DNA of 64,000 nucleotides from Castellaniella sp040276065 (GTDB lineage Bacteria > Pseudomonadota > Gammaproteobacteria > Burkholderiales > Burkholderiaceae_B). Shown here one piece after another: positions 17,925-26,588 of the stretch; within the stretch, counting starts at the first letter, position 1; the number at the start of each line of letters is the position of its first letter. A program made the translations under genes and the position numbers. The DNA lies in the NCBI RefSeq assembly GCF_040276065.1, contig NZ_JBELOI010000001.1, positions 434,001 through 498,000 on the forward strand, in the 5' to 3' direction. Below the pieces are notes generated by a model. It was not told the DNA's origin and searched no databases. It saw only the letters and a list, made by a program, of their open reading frames with translations.

Positions 17925-18178
17925 AGCCGACGCTGCGCAAATTGATGTGGATACTGTGGCCGTCTTTCCTGGTCGCCGGGGTGACCAGCGCCATCGTGTT
18001 CGCCCTGGTGGACCCTCAGGACGTGGTGTTTCTCGATCACCTGAGTGCCTCGCGGCAACTGGTCTACAGCCTGGGGTTCTTCACGTTCTGGATGATGGCG
18101 GCCCTGTCGAGCGCCTTGACATTGCAGATCGCGCCGCGCGGGGTCGAGATCGACGAGTTCGGCGATCCCGTGGAATAG
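17921..18178 (+). CDS. Small two-helix membrane protein of the cco cluster
   Basis: 85 residues with two hydrophobic segments (KLMWILWPSFLVAGVTSAIV and LVYSLGFFTFWMMAALSSAL) and an acidic end. I recognise it only as the kind of conserved small membrane protein found after ccoH in betaproteobacterial cco clusters, without an assigned function. It is translationally coupled to ccoH and convergent with fnr. A helper role in cbb3 assembly is inference from position. Confidence 0.75.
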   Translation: MKPTLRKLMWILWPSFLVAGVTSAIVFALVDPQDVVFLDHLSASRQLVYSLGFFTFWMMAALSSALTLQIAPRGVEIDEFGDPVE

Positions 18179-18233
18179 CGGACCGATCCGGTTCCGGCCG
18201 GTCTAGTGTCCTGGATCTCGGGGCGGCCGGCGG

Positions 18234-18962
18234 CTAGCCGCAGTCAGTGCCGGAGAGAGCCTGCAGGGCACCCATGTCGAGGATGTGCACCTCACGCTGC
18301 TGGACGCGGATCAGCCCTTCGCGCGCGAATCGCGAGAACAGGCGGCTGACGGTTTCGAGCGTCAGGCCCAGAAAGTTGCCGATTTCCTCGCGGCTCATGC
18401 GCAGGATGAATTCGTAGGGCGAGTAGCCCAGCAGTTGCAGGCGCTGCGACAGGTTCAGCAGAAAGGCCGCCAGGCGCTGTTCCGAGCGCAGGCTGCCCAG
18501 TGTGAGCAGCAGCTGGTGCGAGCGGTTGATTTCCTTGCTCATGAGGCGGCGCAACTGCAGTTGCAGGGACGGTAGCTGCAGGGACAGCCTGTCCATCTCG
18601 TCGAGGCGGATGATACAAACCTCGGAGTCCTCGAGCGCGACCGCGTGCGAGACGTGCTGGTTGTTCATCAAGCCATCGAGACCCAGAATTTCCCCGGGCA
18701 GCAGAAAGCCCGTGATCTGGACCTGACCGCCCGCGTCTTCGAGCTGGGTTTTGATCGAGCCGGAGCGGATGCCGTAGATGGCGTCGACCGGGTCGCCCAG
18801 GTGATACAGGGCGCCGCCCTTGCTCAGCCGGATACGCTCTCTGATGAGCTCGTCCATCTTGGTGACGTCGGTGCGCGACATGCCCAGCGGCAGGCAGATC
18901 GCATTGAGCATGCAGGTGGAGCAGCGTGTCGATTCAGGGGCGACGGGTACGCGTCTAAGCAT
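18234..18962 (-). CDS. fnr: FNR-type oxygen-sensing transcription regulator
   Basis: CRP/FNR family activator. The 4Fe-4S cysteines are present: CSTCMLNAIC near the N-terminus and the distal Cys in DSEVCIIRLDEM. The recognition helix contains ETVSRLFSRF, the E--SR pattern that reads TTGAT, matching the two perfect boxes at 11591 and 12754. I start at ATG 18962 (MLRRVPVAPES, GAAGG upstream, 242 residues); TTG 19007 would add 15 residues. It ends 55 bases from the convergent small membrane protein gene. It very likely controls the cco genes. Confidence 0.95.
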   Translation of the reverse strand: MLRRVPVAPESTRCSTCMLNAICLPLGMSRTDVTKMDELIRERIRLSKGGALYHLGDPVDAIYGIRSGSIKTQLEDAGGQVQITGFLLPGEILGLDGLMNNQHVSHAVALEDSEVCIIRLDEMDRLSLQLPSLQLQLRRLMSKEINRSHQLLLTLGSLRSEQRLAAFLLNLSQRLQLLGYSPYEFILRMSREEIGNFLGLTLETVSRLFSRFAREGLIRVQQREVHILDMGALQALSGTDCG

Positions 18963-19332
18963 GCGGGCCTTCGACGAGCGTCCAGGGGAAAGGGTTTCGG
19001 TCAGCAAGGGTTCGCCTACAGAAAAGCGCTCCTGGCGCGGAAAACTGTATCCTGGTCATCACGCGGCCAGTATACGCGAAGGCTTTGCCGGAAAGACCAT
19101 GGGCCTCGTGGCGGATTATAAGGTTTTTGTCGGTATATTTGGGGTTTCTAGGGATTTCTCGGCTTTTCGACCCTGCCGTCGGGCGTGGCCGGGCGAGCCG
19201 GCCGCCCTGCCGCTCTGCCGCCCAAGAGGGATGCCCGATGGGCGGTGGCTTAGTGGGGGCTTCATTGCGCGCGGCATGTGCTACCTATATGATCCATGCT
19301 GAATCATTCGATGGTTAAAGCAGGAGGTGATG
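18963..19332. other. Non-coding gap between fnr and nirK
   Basis: About 370 bases holding the divergent promoters of fnr and nirK. No FNR-type TTGAT-N4-ATCAA box and no clear NsrR palindrome could be found. The only readable element is a sigma70-like pair before nirK (next entry). Confidence 0.6.
19265..19293 (+). promoter_or_regulatory. Candidate sigma70 promoter of nirK
   Basis: TTGCGC (19265-19270), 17-bp spacer, TATGAT (19288-19293), about 40 bases before the AGGAGG of nirK. Confidence 0.4.
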
Positions 19333-20733
19333 ATGAGGTCGGTATGGATGTCATTCTGGATGTCAGTGATATTGGTGGCCTCGCTGGCCTTTGGCGGCGC
19401 CGCGTTCGCCGCTCATGGCGATGATGGTGTGGATCGGTCGGTGACGTACAAGCCCGATGTCACGTTCACGCTGCGCACCTCGATTGCAGAGGGCAAGCTG
19501 GTGTTCATCGGGGATAGGGGCGAGATCACCGGACAGATCAATCCTGACCTGAAGGTGCCTGAAGGCGCCGTGGTGCAGATCAACCTGGTCAACGGGGATG
19601 GCGCCACCCACGACATCGCGATTCCTGAGTTCCATGCCAAGTCCGATAATATCTCCGGCCGGGAAGCGGCCACGGCTATCGTGTTCCGGGCGGCCAAGAA
19701 CGGCACATTCGAATACCTGTGCACGCTGCCGGGCCACAAGGCGGCCGGCATGGTGGGCAAGATCGTCGTGGGTGAGCCCACGGCCGAGATCGAGCCCAAG
19801 GCGCCGCAGATCGCGCACGATCCCAATGATGTGGGTGAGCCTGTCGGCAAACGCGGGCCTCAGAAGGTCACGGTGGACCTGCTGACCACCGAGGTCGAGG
19901 GCCGCCTGGGCGACCACAGCACCTATCGCTTCTGGACCTTCAACAACAAGGTGCCCGGACCCTTCATCCGTGTGCGCGTCGGCGATCTGGTCACGATCAA
20001 TGTCACCAACGCCAAGGACAGCACGCACATCCACTCGGTCGACTTCCATGCGGTGACAGGCCCGGGCGGCGGCGCCGACGTCACGCAGGTGCCTCCGGGC
20101 CAGACCAAGAGCTTTACCTTCACGGCCCGTCATCCCGGCCTGTTCGTGTATCACTGCGCCACCCCCATGGTGGCCCAGCACATCACCAACGGTATGTACG
20201 GCATGATTCTCGTCGAGCCCGAGGGCGGCCTGCCCAAGGTCGATCGCGAGTTCTATGTGATGCAGGGCGAGCTCTATACCGCCCAGCCGCACGGCGCGAG
20301 CGGTCTGCAGGAGTTCTCGCTGGAAAAGCTCCTGGCCGAAAATCCCGAGCATGTGATGTTCAACGGATCGATGGATGCTTTGACCAAGGTCTACAGCATG
20401 GAGTCCAATGTGGGCGATACCGTGCGGATCTTCATGGGAGTGGGCGGGCCGAACCTGGCCTCGAGTTTCCACGTCATCGGCGAGATATTCGATCGCGTGT
20501 ATGATCAGGCGTCGCTTACCAGCAAGCCCCTGACCGATATCCAGACAACCATGGTGCCGCCGGGCGGCGCGACGATGGTCGAGTTCAAGACTGACTATCC
20601 GGGCAAGTACATCATGGTCGACCATGCCTTGTCGCGCGTTGAAAAGGGCGTGGCGGGAATCCTCACGGTCAAGGGCAAGGCGGACGACACCATCTTCCAC
20701 AGCGCCGAGACGCCCCATTCAGTCGGGCATTGA
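19333..20733 (+). CDS. nirK: Copper-containing nitrite reductase with an extra N-terminal cupredoxin domain
   Basis: Periplasmic NO-forming nitrite reductase. A signal peptide ends near FGGAAFAAHG. Residues about 30-145 form an additional blue-copper domain with likely type 1 ligands (ATHD His, then C-TLPG-H-KAAG-M). The catalytic part follows: SVDFHAVTGPGGG (Asp and type 2 His), FVYHCATPMVAQHITNGMYGM (type 1 Cys/His/Met and type 2 His) and SSFHVIGEIFD (third type 2 His). At 466 residues it is about 100 longer than common NirK, the three-domain layout known from Hyphomicrobium denitrificans. ATG 19333 is placed five bases after AGGAGG. A terminator follows. Confidence 0.93.
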   Translation: MRSVWMSFWMSVILVASLAFGGAAFAAHGDDGVDRSVTYKPDVTFTLRTSIAEGKLVFIGDRGEITGQINPDLKVPEGAVVQINLVNGDGATHDIAIPEFHAKSDNISGREAATAIVFRAAKNGTFEYLCTLPGHKAAGMVGKIVVGEPTAEIEPKAPQIAHDPNDVGEPVGKRGPQKVTVDLLTTEVEGRLGDHSTYRFWTFNNKVPGPFIRVRVGDLVTINVTNAKDSTHIHSVDFHAVTGPGGGADVTQVPPGQTKSFTFTARHPGLFVYHCATPMVAQHITNGMYGMILVEPEGGLPKVDREFYVMQGELYTAQPHGASGLQEFSLEKLLAENPEHVMFNGSMDALTKVYSMESNVGDTVRIFMGVGGPNLASSFHVIGEIFDRVYDQASLTSKPLTDIQTTMVPPGGATMVEFKTDYPGKYIMVDHALSRVEKGVAGILTVKGKADDTIFHSAETPHSVGH

Positions 20734-20756
20734 GGCTGGAAATCGAGAGAGAGGAA

Positions 20757-20785
20757 ACGGGGCGCAGGACGTCCCGTTTTCTTTT
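20757..20785 (+). terminator. Probable terminator after nirK
   Basis: AACGGG…CCCGTT hairpin followed by TTCTTTT. Confidence 0.7.
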
Positions 20786-20982
20786 GCCGTGGTATCGGAG
20801 AGCACGTTAATCGTCTGATGATTCGCCTGGGCTACTGTCCGCCCGCCATTGATTGGGAACGGTTTGGTTTCTCGTGAAAAACCGCAGCGGAAAAGCCGCA
20901 CCGGCTGGCATCGCCCCGGCAACAGGCAGTCACCAATAATTGGCATGTAATATAATTTGAAAGCCATTTAATTCTGCCGCCG

Positions 20983-21474
20983 ATGGACGAACACGCCTCG
21001 GGCGGCTCGTGTCCTCTCATGCCCCATGTTGCCGGATCTTCGCGCGAATCCTTCTTTGCCCTCATGGGCCACACCTCCAGGCAATGGCGCAGGGTGCTGG
21101 ATCGCCGCCTCCTGCCACTGGGCCTGACCCAGGCCACCTGGCTGGCCTTGCTGCACCTGTCGCGCGCGCCAGAGCCGTTGCGTCAGAAAGACCTGGCCCA
21201 GTCCATGGGTCTGGACGGTTCCTCTGTGGTGCGTCTGCTCGATGCCTTGCAGTCCGACGGCCTGGTTGAGCGCCTCGAGCATGCTGACCGCCGCGCCAAG
21301 ACTTTGCGGCTGACCCCCGAGGGCTGTGACATGGTTGCCCGAGTCGAGGCGATTGCCCAGGACTTGCGAGCCCGCTTATTGAATATCGTCGATTCCCGCG
21401 AGCTGGACGCCGCCTTTGCCGTGCTGCTCAAGGTGTCCGACGCCCTGGATCAGGACCCGGAGCAATGGGTGTGA
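20983..21474 (+). CDS. MarR family transcriptional regulator
   Basis: 163-residue winged-helix regulator. The DNA-binding core is LRQKDLAQSMGLDGSSVVRLLDALQSDGLVER, with the wing HADRRAKTLRLTPEG. It overlaps the start of the exporter gene downstream by ten bases, so it probably regulates that exporter, as MarR proteins next to Bcr/EmrB-type pumps usually do. A TATAAT-like element (about 20951) precedes it. Confidence 0.9.
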   Translation: MDEHASGGSCPLMPHVAGSSRESFFALMGHTSRQWRRVLDRRLLPLGLTQATWLALLHLSRAPEPLRQKDLAQSMGLDGSSVVRLLDALQSDGLVERLEHADRRAKTLRLTPEGCDMVARVEAIAQDLRARLLNIVDSRELDAAFAVLLKVSDALDQDPEQWV

Positions 21475-22832
21475 GGGCCCGCGCCTGGCGTCTGCTGGCC
21501 CTGGGGCCGCCCCCGCTGCGCTCCCGACCGCCGATCTGGCTGCTGGTCATGATCACCATCAGCGGCACCATGGCCATGCATATGTTCGTGCCGGCCCTGC
21601 CGTTCGCGGCGCGGGGCCTGGCCACGGGCGTGGGCGAGATGCAGATGACGATCAGTCTGTACATCCTCGGTCTGGCGTCCGGCCAATTGCTCTACGGGCC
21701 GCTATCCGACGCGCTGGGGCGCCGCCCCGTCCTTATCGCGGGGCTGATTCTGTATGCATTGGCGGGACTGGCTGCGGCGCTCGCACCCAACCTGCACCTG
21801 TTGCTGGGCGCGCGCCTGGCCCAGGGCTTGGGTGGCTGCGCGGGACTCGCGCTGGGGCGCGCCATCGTGCGCGACACCGCGCAGGCTGATACAGCGGTGC
21901 GCCAACTCGCCCTGATGAATCTCATGATAATGATCGGGCCCGGGTTGGCGCCCATCGTTGGCGGCGCCATCGCGACCTCTATGAGCTGGCGCGCCATCTT
22001 TTGGTTGCTGTCGGCCCTGGGCCTGCTGACCGTCTGGCTCACCTGGCGCCTGCTGCCCGAGACCGGCGGCGCCCGTTCGAGGCAGCAAGCCGCAGGCGCG
22101 GCGTGGGGGCCCTCTTTTCCCGCTGGGCCGCCCCAAGGGAAAAGCGGCCCCCTTGGGGGGCAGCAAGCCGCAGGCGCGGCGTGGGGGCTCCATTTCTTTT
22201 GGGTTCTGCTCAGCAGCTATCGCGACCTGCTGTCATCCGTCAAATTCGCCGGATTCGCCGTGGGCGGGGGCTGTACCACAACCGCCATCTACGCCTTTAT
22301 CGCGGCCGCGCCCTTCATCTTCATCGACGAACTGCACCGCACGGCCGGCGAAGTGGGTCTCTTCCTCGGCTTCATGATTGTGGGCATGTCGGTGGGCAAC
22401 GCACTGACCGGCCGCCTGATTCGCCGTGTCCCGATGGAGCGGCTGATGCTGACGGGCAACATGATCTGCCTCGTGAGTGCGGGGGCCTTGCTGACCGTCG
22501 TGCTGGCCGAGGGCCTGACCCTTTACGGGATCCTGGGCATCATGCTGGTGTTCACCTGCGGCGCGGGCATGGCCAGCCCTGCAGCCCTGACCAAGGCGAT
22601 CAGCGTCGATCCGGCCCGCATCGGCTCGGCGGCCGGCCTATATGGCTGTGCGCAGATGACGATCGGCGCCTTGTGCACCACGCTGGCCGCCGTGGGCGGC
22701 GATCCTGCACTGTCGGCTGCCGTCGTGCTGGTGGGCGCGGCTCTGTTGGGCCAGATTGCGTTCTGGGTGGCGCTGGTGCGCGAACGCGCCGAGGCGGCCG
22801 CGCAAGCCGCGAAGCCTCGGGGCCTGCTTTAA
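21465..22832 (+). CDS. MFS multidrug exporter, Bcr/CflA type, with a repeat-derived central loop
   Basis: 455-residue, 12-helix drug:proton antiporter. Motif A is GLASGQLLYGPLSDALGRRP, and the motif C region is PGLAPIVGGAIATSMSWRAIF. Between helices 6 and 7 the cytoplasmic loop carries two copies of QQAAGAAWG separated by a Pro/Gly-rich stretch. This is encoded by a 30-bp exact direct repeat and an inverted repeat (22081-22188) that look like an inserted intergenic-type repeat element, kept in frame. The loop is about 40 residues longer than usual. The start overlaps the MarR gene. Confidence 0.9.
   Translation: MGVRARAWRLLALGPPPLRSRPPIWLLVMITISGTMAMHMFVPALPFAARGLATGVGEMQMTISLYILGLASGQLLYGPLSDALGRRPVLIAGLILYALAGLAAALAPNLHLLLGARLAQGLGGCAGLALGRAIVRDTAQADTAVRQLALMNLMIMIGPGLAPIVGGAIATSMSWRAIFWLLSALGLLTVWLTWRLLPETGGARSRQQAAGAAWGPSFPAGPPQGKSGPLGGQQAAGAAWGLHFFWVLLSSYRDLLSSVKFAGFAVGGGCTTTAIYAFIAAAPFIFIDELHRTAGEVGLFLGFMIVGMSVGNALTGRLIRRVPMERLMLTGNMICLVSAGALLTVVLAEGLTLYGILGIMLVFTCGAGMASPAALTKAISVDPARIGSAAGLYGCAQMTIGALCTTLAAVGGDPALSAAVVLVGAALLGQIAFWVALVRERAEAAAQAAKPRGLL
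22081..22188 (+). repeat. REP-like repeat element inside the MFS gene
   Basis: Exact 30-bp direct repeats at 22081-22110 and 22159-22188 (beginning GGCAGCAAGCCGCAGGCGCG) with a period of 78 bp (26 codons). Between them lies an inverted repeat (GGGCCGC…GCGGCCC, with CCCCAAGGG/CCCCTTGGGG). The unit resembles palindromic repeats that are usually intergenic in Burkholderiales. Confidence 0.8.
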
Positions 22833-22962
22833 CACGTGGGTTGGCGCGGAGAGGCGCCGGCGGGCGGGGCCGCTTGGCCGGACGCGGCCGGGTGGTCATT
22901 GACCCGTGCTGTCGGATTCGGTTACAAAAGCCCATCTCAAGGACGGGATCAAGGAGCGCATC

Positions 22963-23757
22963 ATGCGGTTTGTCGACGTGCTGGGCACGCGGGTGTCGTA
23001 CCAGGTGGATGGCGATGGTCCTGGCTTGGTCCTGGTGGCCGGTACCGGGGGAAACCTGCAAAGCAACTGGGGCCACTTGGTCGAGCCCTTGTCCAGGGAC
23101 CGCAAGCTGGTGCGTGCCGATTACTCAGGCTCGGGCGAGACCACCGATCCGCCCGGGGAACTGAGCATTGAGCTGCTTGCCGCGCAGATCGTCGCCGCCG
23201 CCGAAGCCGCCGATGCGGTGCCATTCGATCTGGTCGGCTTCTCGCTCGGGGCGTGCGTCTCGATCCAGATCGCCGCCGAGCATCCAGACCTGTTGCGGTC
23301 ACTGACGTTGCTGGCTGGGTTTCCGACCGGCCAGGACGCGAGGCTGGGGTTGCAGTCCGAACTCTGGCTGGAACTGATTCGCCACGATCCACACAGCTTT
23401 GCCAAGATGATCCTGTTGACGGGCTTCAGCCCCGCGTTTCTGGCGAACCTGGACCGAGAGCAGATGAGGCAATGGCTCGATGCCATCATTGTATCGAACC
23501 GCTGGGACGGGATCGCGCGCCAGATCGCACTGGATGCCCGGCTGGACATCAGGCCCCACCTCGCCCGCGTCAAGGCGCCCACGCTGGTGATCGGCTGCAC
23601 ACAGGACTATATGGTACCCAAGGCGCATGCCAGGACCATGGCCGATGCCATCGCCGGTGCCCGCTATGCCGAGCTGGATTGCGGGCACCTCGCGCCTTTC
23701 GAGCGCCCTGAAGAGTTCGTGGGGATGGTGAGGGGGTTTATTGGGAGCGTGGGGTAG
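22963..23757 (+). CDS. Alpha/beta hydrolase
   Basis: 264-residue alpha/beta-hydrolase-fold enzyme with a complete triad pattern: nucleophile elbow GFSLGA (Ser near residue 95), acid in IGCTQDYMVP, and His in DCGHLAPFERPEEF. Start ATG 22963 (MRFVDVLGTRVSYQVDGDGP) follows AAGGAGCG. Substrate unknown; the form resembles 3-oxoadipate enol-lactonase/esterase relatives. Separated from the exporter by 130 bases and convergent with the opine cluster. Confidence 0.85.
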   Translation: MRFVDVLGTRVSYQVDGDGPGLVLVAGTGGNLQSNWGHLVEPLSRDRKLVRADYSGSGETTDPPGELSIELLAAQIVAAAEAADAVPFDLVGFSLGACVSIQIAAEHPDLLRSLTLLAGFPTGQDARLGLQSELWLELIRHDPHSFAKMILLTGFSPAFLANLDREQMRQWLDAIIVSNRWDGIARQIALDARLDIRPHLARVKAPTLVIGCTQDYMVPKAHARTMADAIAGARYAELDCGHLAPFERPEEFVGMVRGFIGSVG

Positions 23758-23790
23758 AGTCGGGGGGAGCGGGCGCTCATCCCGCGACGG

Positions 23791-25299
23791 CTATTCGGGC
23801 CGCCCTGATCGTGTCGTGGCTGCGTCGGCGTCCAACGGATAGATCGGTCTGCGGATCCTTTGAAATTTAAAGATTCCGTAATCCGAACTGGCGACCCCCC
23901 TGCCGTTGCATTCGATAACCCCCTTGGCGATCGGGAGGTAGGCCGGCTTGTATTGTATTCTGGACTTCAAGATCAGGAATCGCTGTTCTGTGGGTTCGAC
24001 ACCCACGGCACGAAAGACATTCAGATCATAAGGCTCGATGCGCCTGGATGTGACAACAATCGTGATTCCGTTATCGGTGGTGAATGCGGCCGATTTTCCC
24101 ATATTCAATTCGGTTCCGGTGTACACGGGGCCCTCGACCACGAGCCGCCCGTTCGACAAGCCAGTCACCCTTCCGCTCAGGCGCAGAGGCGCGCGTGTTC
24201 CGGTTATCCCTTTGGCTGCAACCTTCTCACCGAGATCGACAGTGATTTGCCCGCCGCAGCCGACTCTGTGAAGTTGCTCCGCGACTTCTGGGTCACAAAC
24301 CGGCGCGGCAGCAACCCCTGTCAGTCCTTGACGCAGCACTTCGGCGATGACTTCCATGGAATCCAAGGTGCCGCCCGAGTTGCAATTGTCAGCATGGTCA
24401 ATCAAAAGTATCGGCCCCTCACTTGCTCTTTGAGCCCTGGCAATCGCGTCCGAAAGAGGTTCTGGCTGGTATACGAAATCCGCGCGTCGTTCCCACGCTT
24501 CTGCCAAGATGCGATCGCGAACCCGATCGGCGGTCGGGCGGTCCGCGTCGGTGACCACGACGCAGCTGAACCCGGCGTCATAGGTGTCGCTAAGCGGAAA
24601 TCCACCAAAGACGCTGGCCGCCAGTACGGATTCCTCCTGCTCGGCGTCTATCGTCATCCTGATGAGCCCAGCCATGGGTTCTTGTCCGGTATCCATGCAC
24701 AAAGTGTGTGGAAGCATCGGCAGATTGTTCCACGATATTTTTGGTCTGATTGTGCCGGCGATCGATTCGAATAGCATATTGGCCACCCGTGTTCCGGTTT
24801 CGTACATGTCTACATGGGGGTACGTTTTGTATCCCATGAGGACGGTGGAGTTTTTTACGATTCTTTCGGATACGTTCGCGTGAAAGTCCAACGCGACTCC
24901 AATCGGTAGATCGGGGGCGATCTCGCGTAGCCGTTCGAGCAAGAAGCCTTCGCCATCGTCTAGGGACTCTGTAATCATCGCGCCATGGAGATCCAACAAA
25001 AGGGCATCACAGTGCTCGTCCCGGACAGACTGTATGAGGGACTCTGAAATGACACGATAGGCCGTATCCTCCACCGGCCCGCTGGGCGAGCACCGTGCGA
25101 CCACGGGCGTCACGATCTGGTGGCCTTTTTCCTCCGCGATATCGACAAATGCGCCGAAAGGTGTTCGGGTATTCCGAAAAATAGAAAGAGCGTCTTGTCC
25201 GAATAGCGGCCCGTCACCAACACCAAAGCAGCGAAGGCTCGTGGGAACCGGAGAGAAGCTATTGGTTTCATGACTGATGCTTGCGATGATGATCTTCAT
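23791..25299 (-). CDS. M81 family metallohydrolase (MlrC-like)
   Basis: 502-residue protein of the M81/MlrC family, named for microcystinase C, which cleaves linearised microcystin and small peptides. Family motifs: SISHETNSFSP at the N-terminus, LLDLHGAMI (metal ligands Asp/His), ALDFHANVSE, and DHADNCNSGG in the second half. Last gene of the leftward opine-type operon. In this context it probably hydrolyses a peptide- or lactam-like part of the imported substrate, which is inference. Base composition is visibly less GC-rich than the flanking housekeeping genes. Confidence 0.88.
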   Translation of the reverse strand: MKIIIASISHETNSFSPVPTSLRCFGVGDGPLFGQDALSIFRNTRTPFGAFVDIAEEKGHQIVTPVVARCSPSGPVEDTAYRVISESLIQSVRDEHCDALLLDLHGAMITESLDDGEGFLLERLREIAPDLPIGVALDFHANVSERIVKNSTVLMGYKTYPHVDMYETGTRVANMLFESIAGTIRPKISWNNLPMLPHTLCMDTGQEPMAGLIRMTIDAEQEESVLAASVFGGFPLSDTYDAGFSCVVVTDADRPTADRVRDRILAEAWERRADFVYQPEPLSDAIARAQRASEGPILLIDHADNCNSGGTLDSMEVIAEVLRQGLTGVAAAPVCDPEVAEQLHRVGCGGQITVDLGEKVAAKGITGTRAPLRLSGRVTGLSNGRLVVEGPVYTGTELNMGKSAAFTTDNGITIVVTSRRIEPYDLNVFRAVGVEPTEQRFLILKSRIQYKPAYLPIAKGVIECNGRGVASSDYGIFKFQRIRRPIYPLDADAATTRSGRPE

Positions 25300-25425
25300 G
25301 TTTTCACCTGAAATCGTGACTGACCTCTTGTGAGTGTCGGGCGGCGCGCATGCCGGAAATCTGATTTTCCGGAATCCGCCGCCTTCGTAGTGTGACCGAG
25401 GCCCAGCAGGTTCCGGCAGGCCTTG

Positions 25426-26517
25426 TCAGCTTATGTATTCGACGATTTCTTGTGGCGTCATGCCGGCAATCCCAAGGGCGTCCAGTGATCGGCCTTCATG
25501 CCAGAAATCATGCCCCGTCAATGCGCCGGCGATCTCGATTGCCGCGTCGGTCGTGGGCGATGGGATGCCGGCCGCTTGACCCAATGCCGAGAAAGCAACC
25601 AGAGTGCAACCGACATCCTGCACAAGGAATCGGTGCTGCAAAGATTTTGGTGCCGGTGAATACTTATATGCGGTGCTTGCAAGGGCATGCAGCATGTCGT
25701 GTAGCGAAGACGGCTCCATCCTGTAGGTCGAGGCGAGCCACGACACGGCATCGGGCACCGCGACATCGTATGCCCTTGCGATCGCCACCCGCTCCGCGTC
25801 GAGCTTCAGGAGGAGATTGCATACGCTTGGCACCATATTCGACGAATAGAAGTGGTAATCGCCGTCGTCTTCGACGCGGCTCACGTTGGTGATGATGCCG
25901 CCGACATGGAAGACCCCCCCCAGATCTGCGAAGCCGGTGTGCAGGAGGTTTGTTGCGGCCACCATGCCGCGAAAGGCTGCTCCGACTCGCTCGAGGACGG
26001 CGGCTGTGCGGCTGGCGGGCATGGCGGCAAGCTGCCACCTTGCCTTCATGCCGGTGAGGAGGACGCGGTCGGCCGCCAGCACCTTGGCCTGGAAAGGCGA
26101 GGAATCCATATCCGCGACATCAACGTGCGCGCGGCAGCCGGCTCTCTCAAGTGCGCGGCGGACGATGAGCGCCCCAGCCATATTGCCTTGGAGGAGCAAA
26201 ATGGTCTGGCCGTCCTCCAGAAACGGCGCGATGGTTTCGGCCACTTGCGCGTGTGCTGTTCCGTAGGTGCATACGACGATCACGTCCGCGCCACGCAGCG
26301 CCTGTGCGGGATCTGTGCTTGCCAGTTCCACCGGCGCGAAATCCTTGTCGCCCCCTTCGACATGCAGCCCTCCGCTCGCGTCAATCGCCGCAACCTTGTG
26401 CTTGTCGGTGTCCAGCACGCGAATACGGTAGCCCCATGTGCCAAGGCGGCCGATGAGACTATAGCCGGCATGACCGGCACCGATGATGGTCCATATTCCA
26501 TTTTTTGCGCAGCTCAT
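25426..26517 (-). CDS. NAD/NADP octopine/nopaline dehydrogenase family protein (copy 1)
   Basis: 363 residues. N-terminal Rossmann domain with IIGAGHAGYSLIGRLG, then the C-terminal ODH domain with conserved NLLHTGFADLGGVFHVGGIITN (the His-x-Asn region of octopine dehydrogenase). The family interconverts opines (secondary-amine dicarboxylates) with an amino acid and a 2-oxo acid. A clear paralogue of the gene at 30631: both share PAPKSL-HR-LVQDV, the AGI-P--DAAI pattern, ALTG-DF--EGR and EEIV/QEIV endings. Located between the ABC ATPase gene and the M81 gene. Confidence 0.85.
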   Translation of the reverse strand: MSCAKNGIWTIIGAGHAGYSLIGRLGTWGYRIRVLDTDKHKVAAIDASGGLHVEGGDKDFAPVELASTDPAQALRGADVIVVCTYGTAHAQVAETIAPFLEDGQTILLLQGNMAGALIVRRALERAGCRAHVDVADMDSSPFQAKVLAADRVLLTGMKARWQLAAMPASRTAAVLERVGAAFRGMVAATNLLHTGFADLGGVFHVGGIITNVSRVEDDGDYHFYSSNMVPSVCNLLLKLDAERVAIARAYDVAVPDAVSWLASTYRMEPSSLHDMLHALASTAYKYSPAPKSLQHRFLVQDVGCTLVAFSALGQAAGIPSPTTDAAIEIAGALTGHDFWHEGRSLDALGIAGMTPQEIVEYIS

Positions 26518-26588
26518 GTCTTCCTCAGAAAATGATCGGAAAGTGTTTCGCTACCAAGCATCCTGGTTGCTTGATATATTCATTGGCC

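Noticed and set aside
18963..19332. FNR or NsrR site before nirK
   Set aside because: Only partial dyads such as CAT-TCG-ATG were seen; nothing close to TTGAT-N4-ATCAA or the NsrR palindrome.
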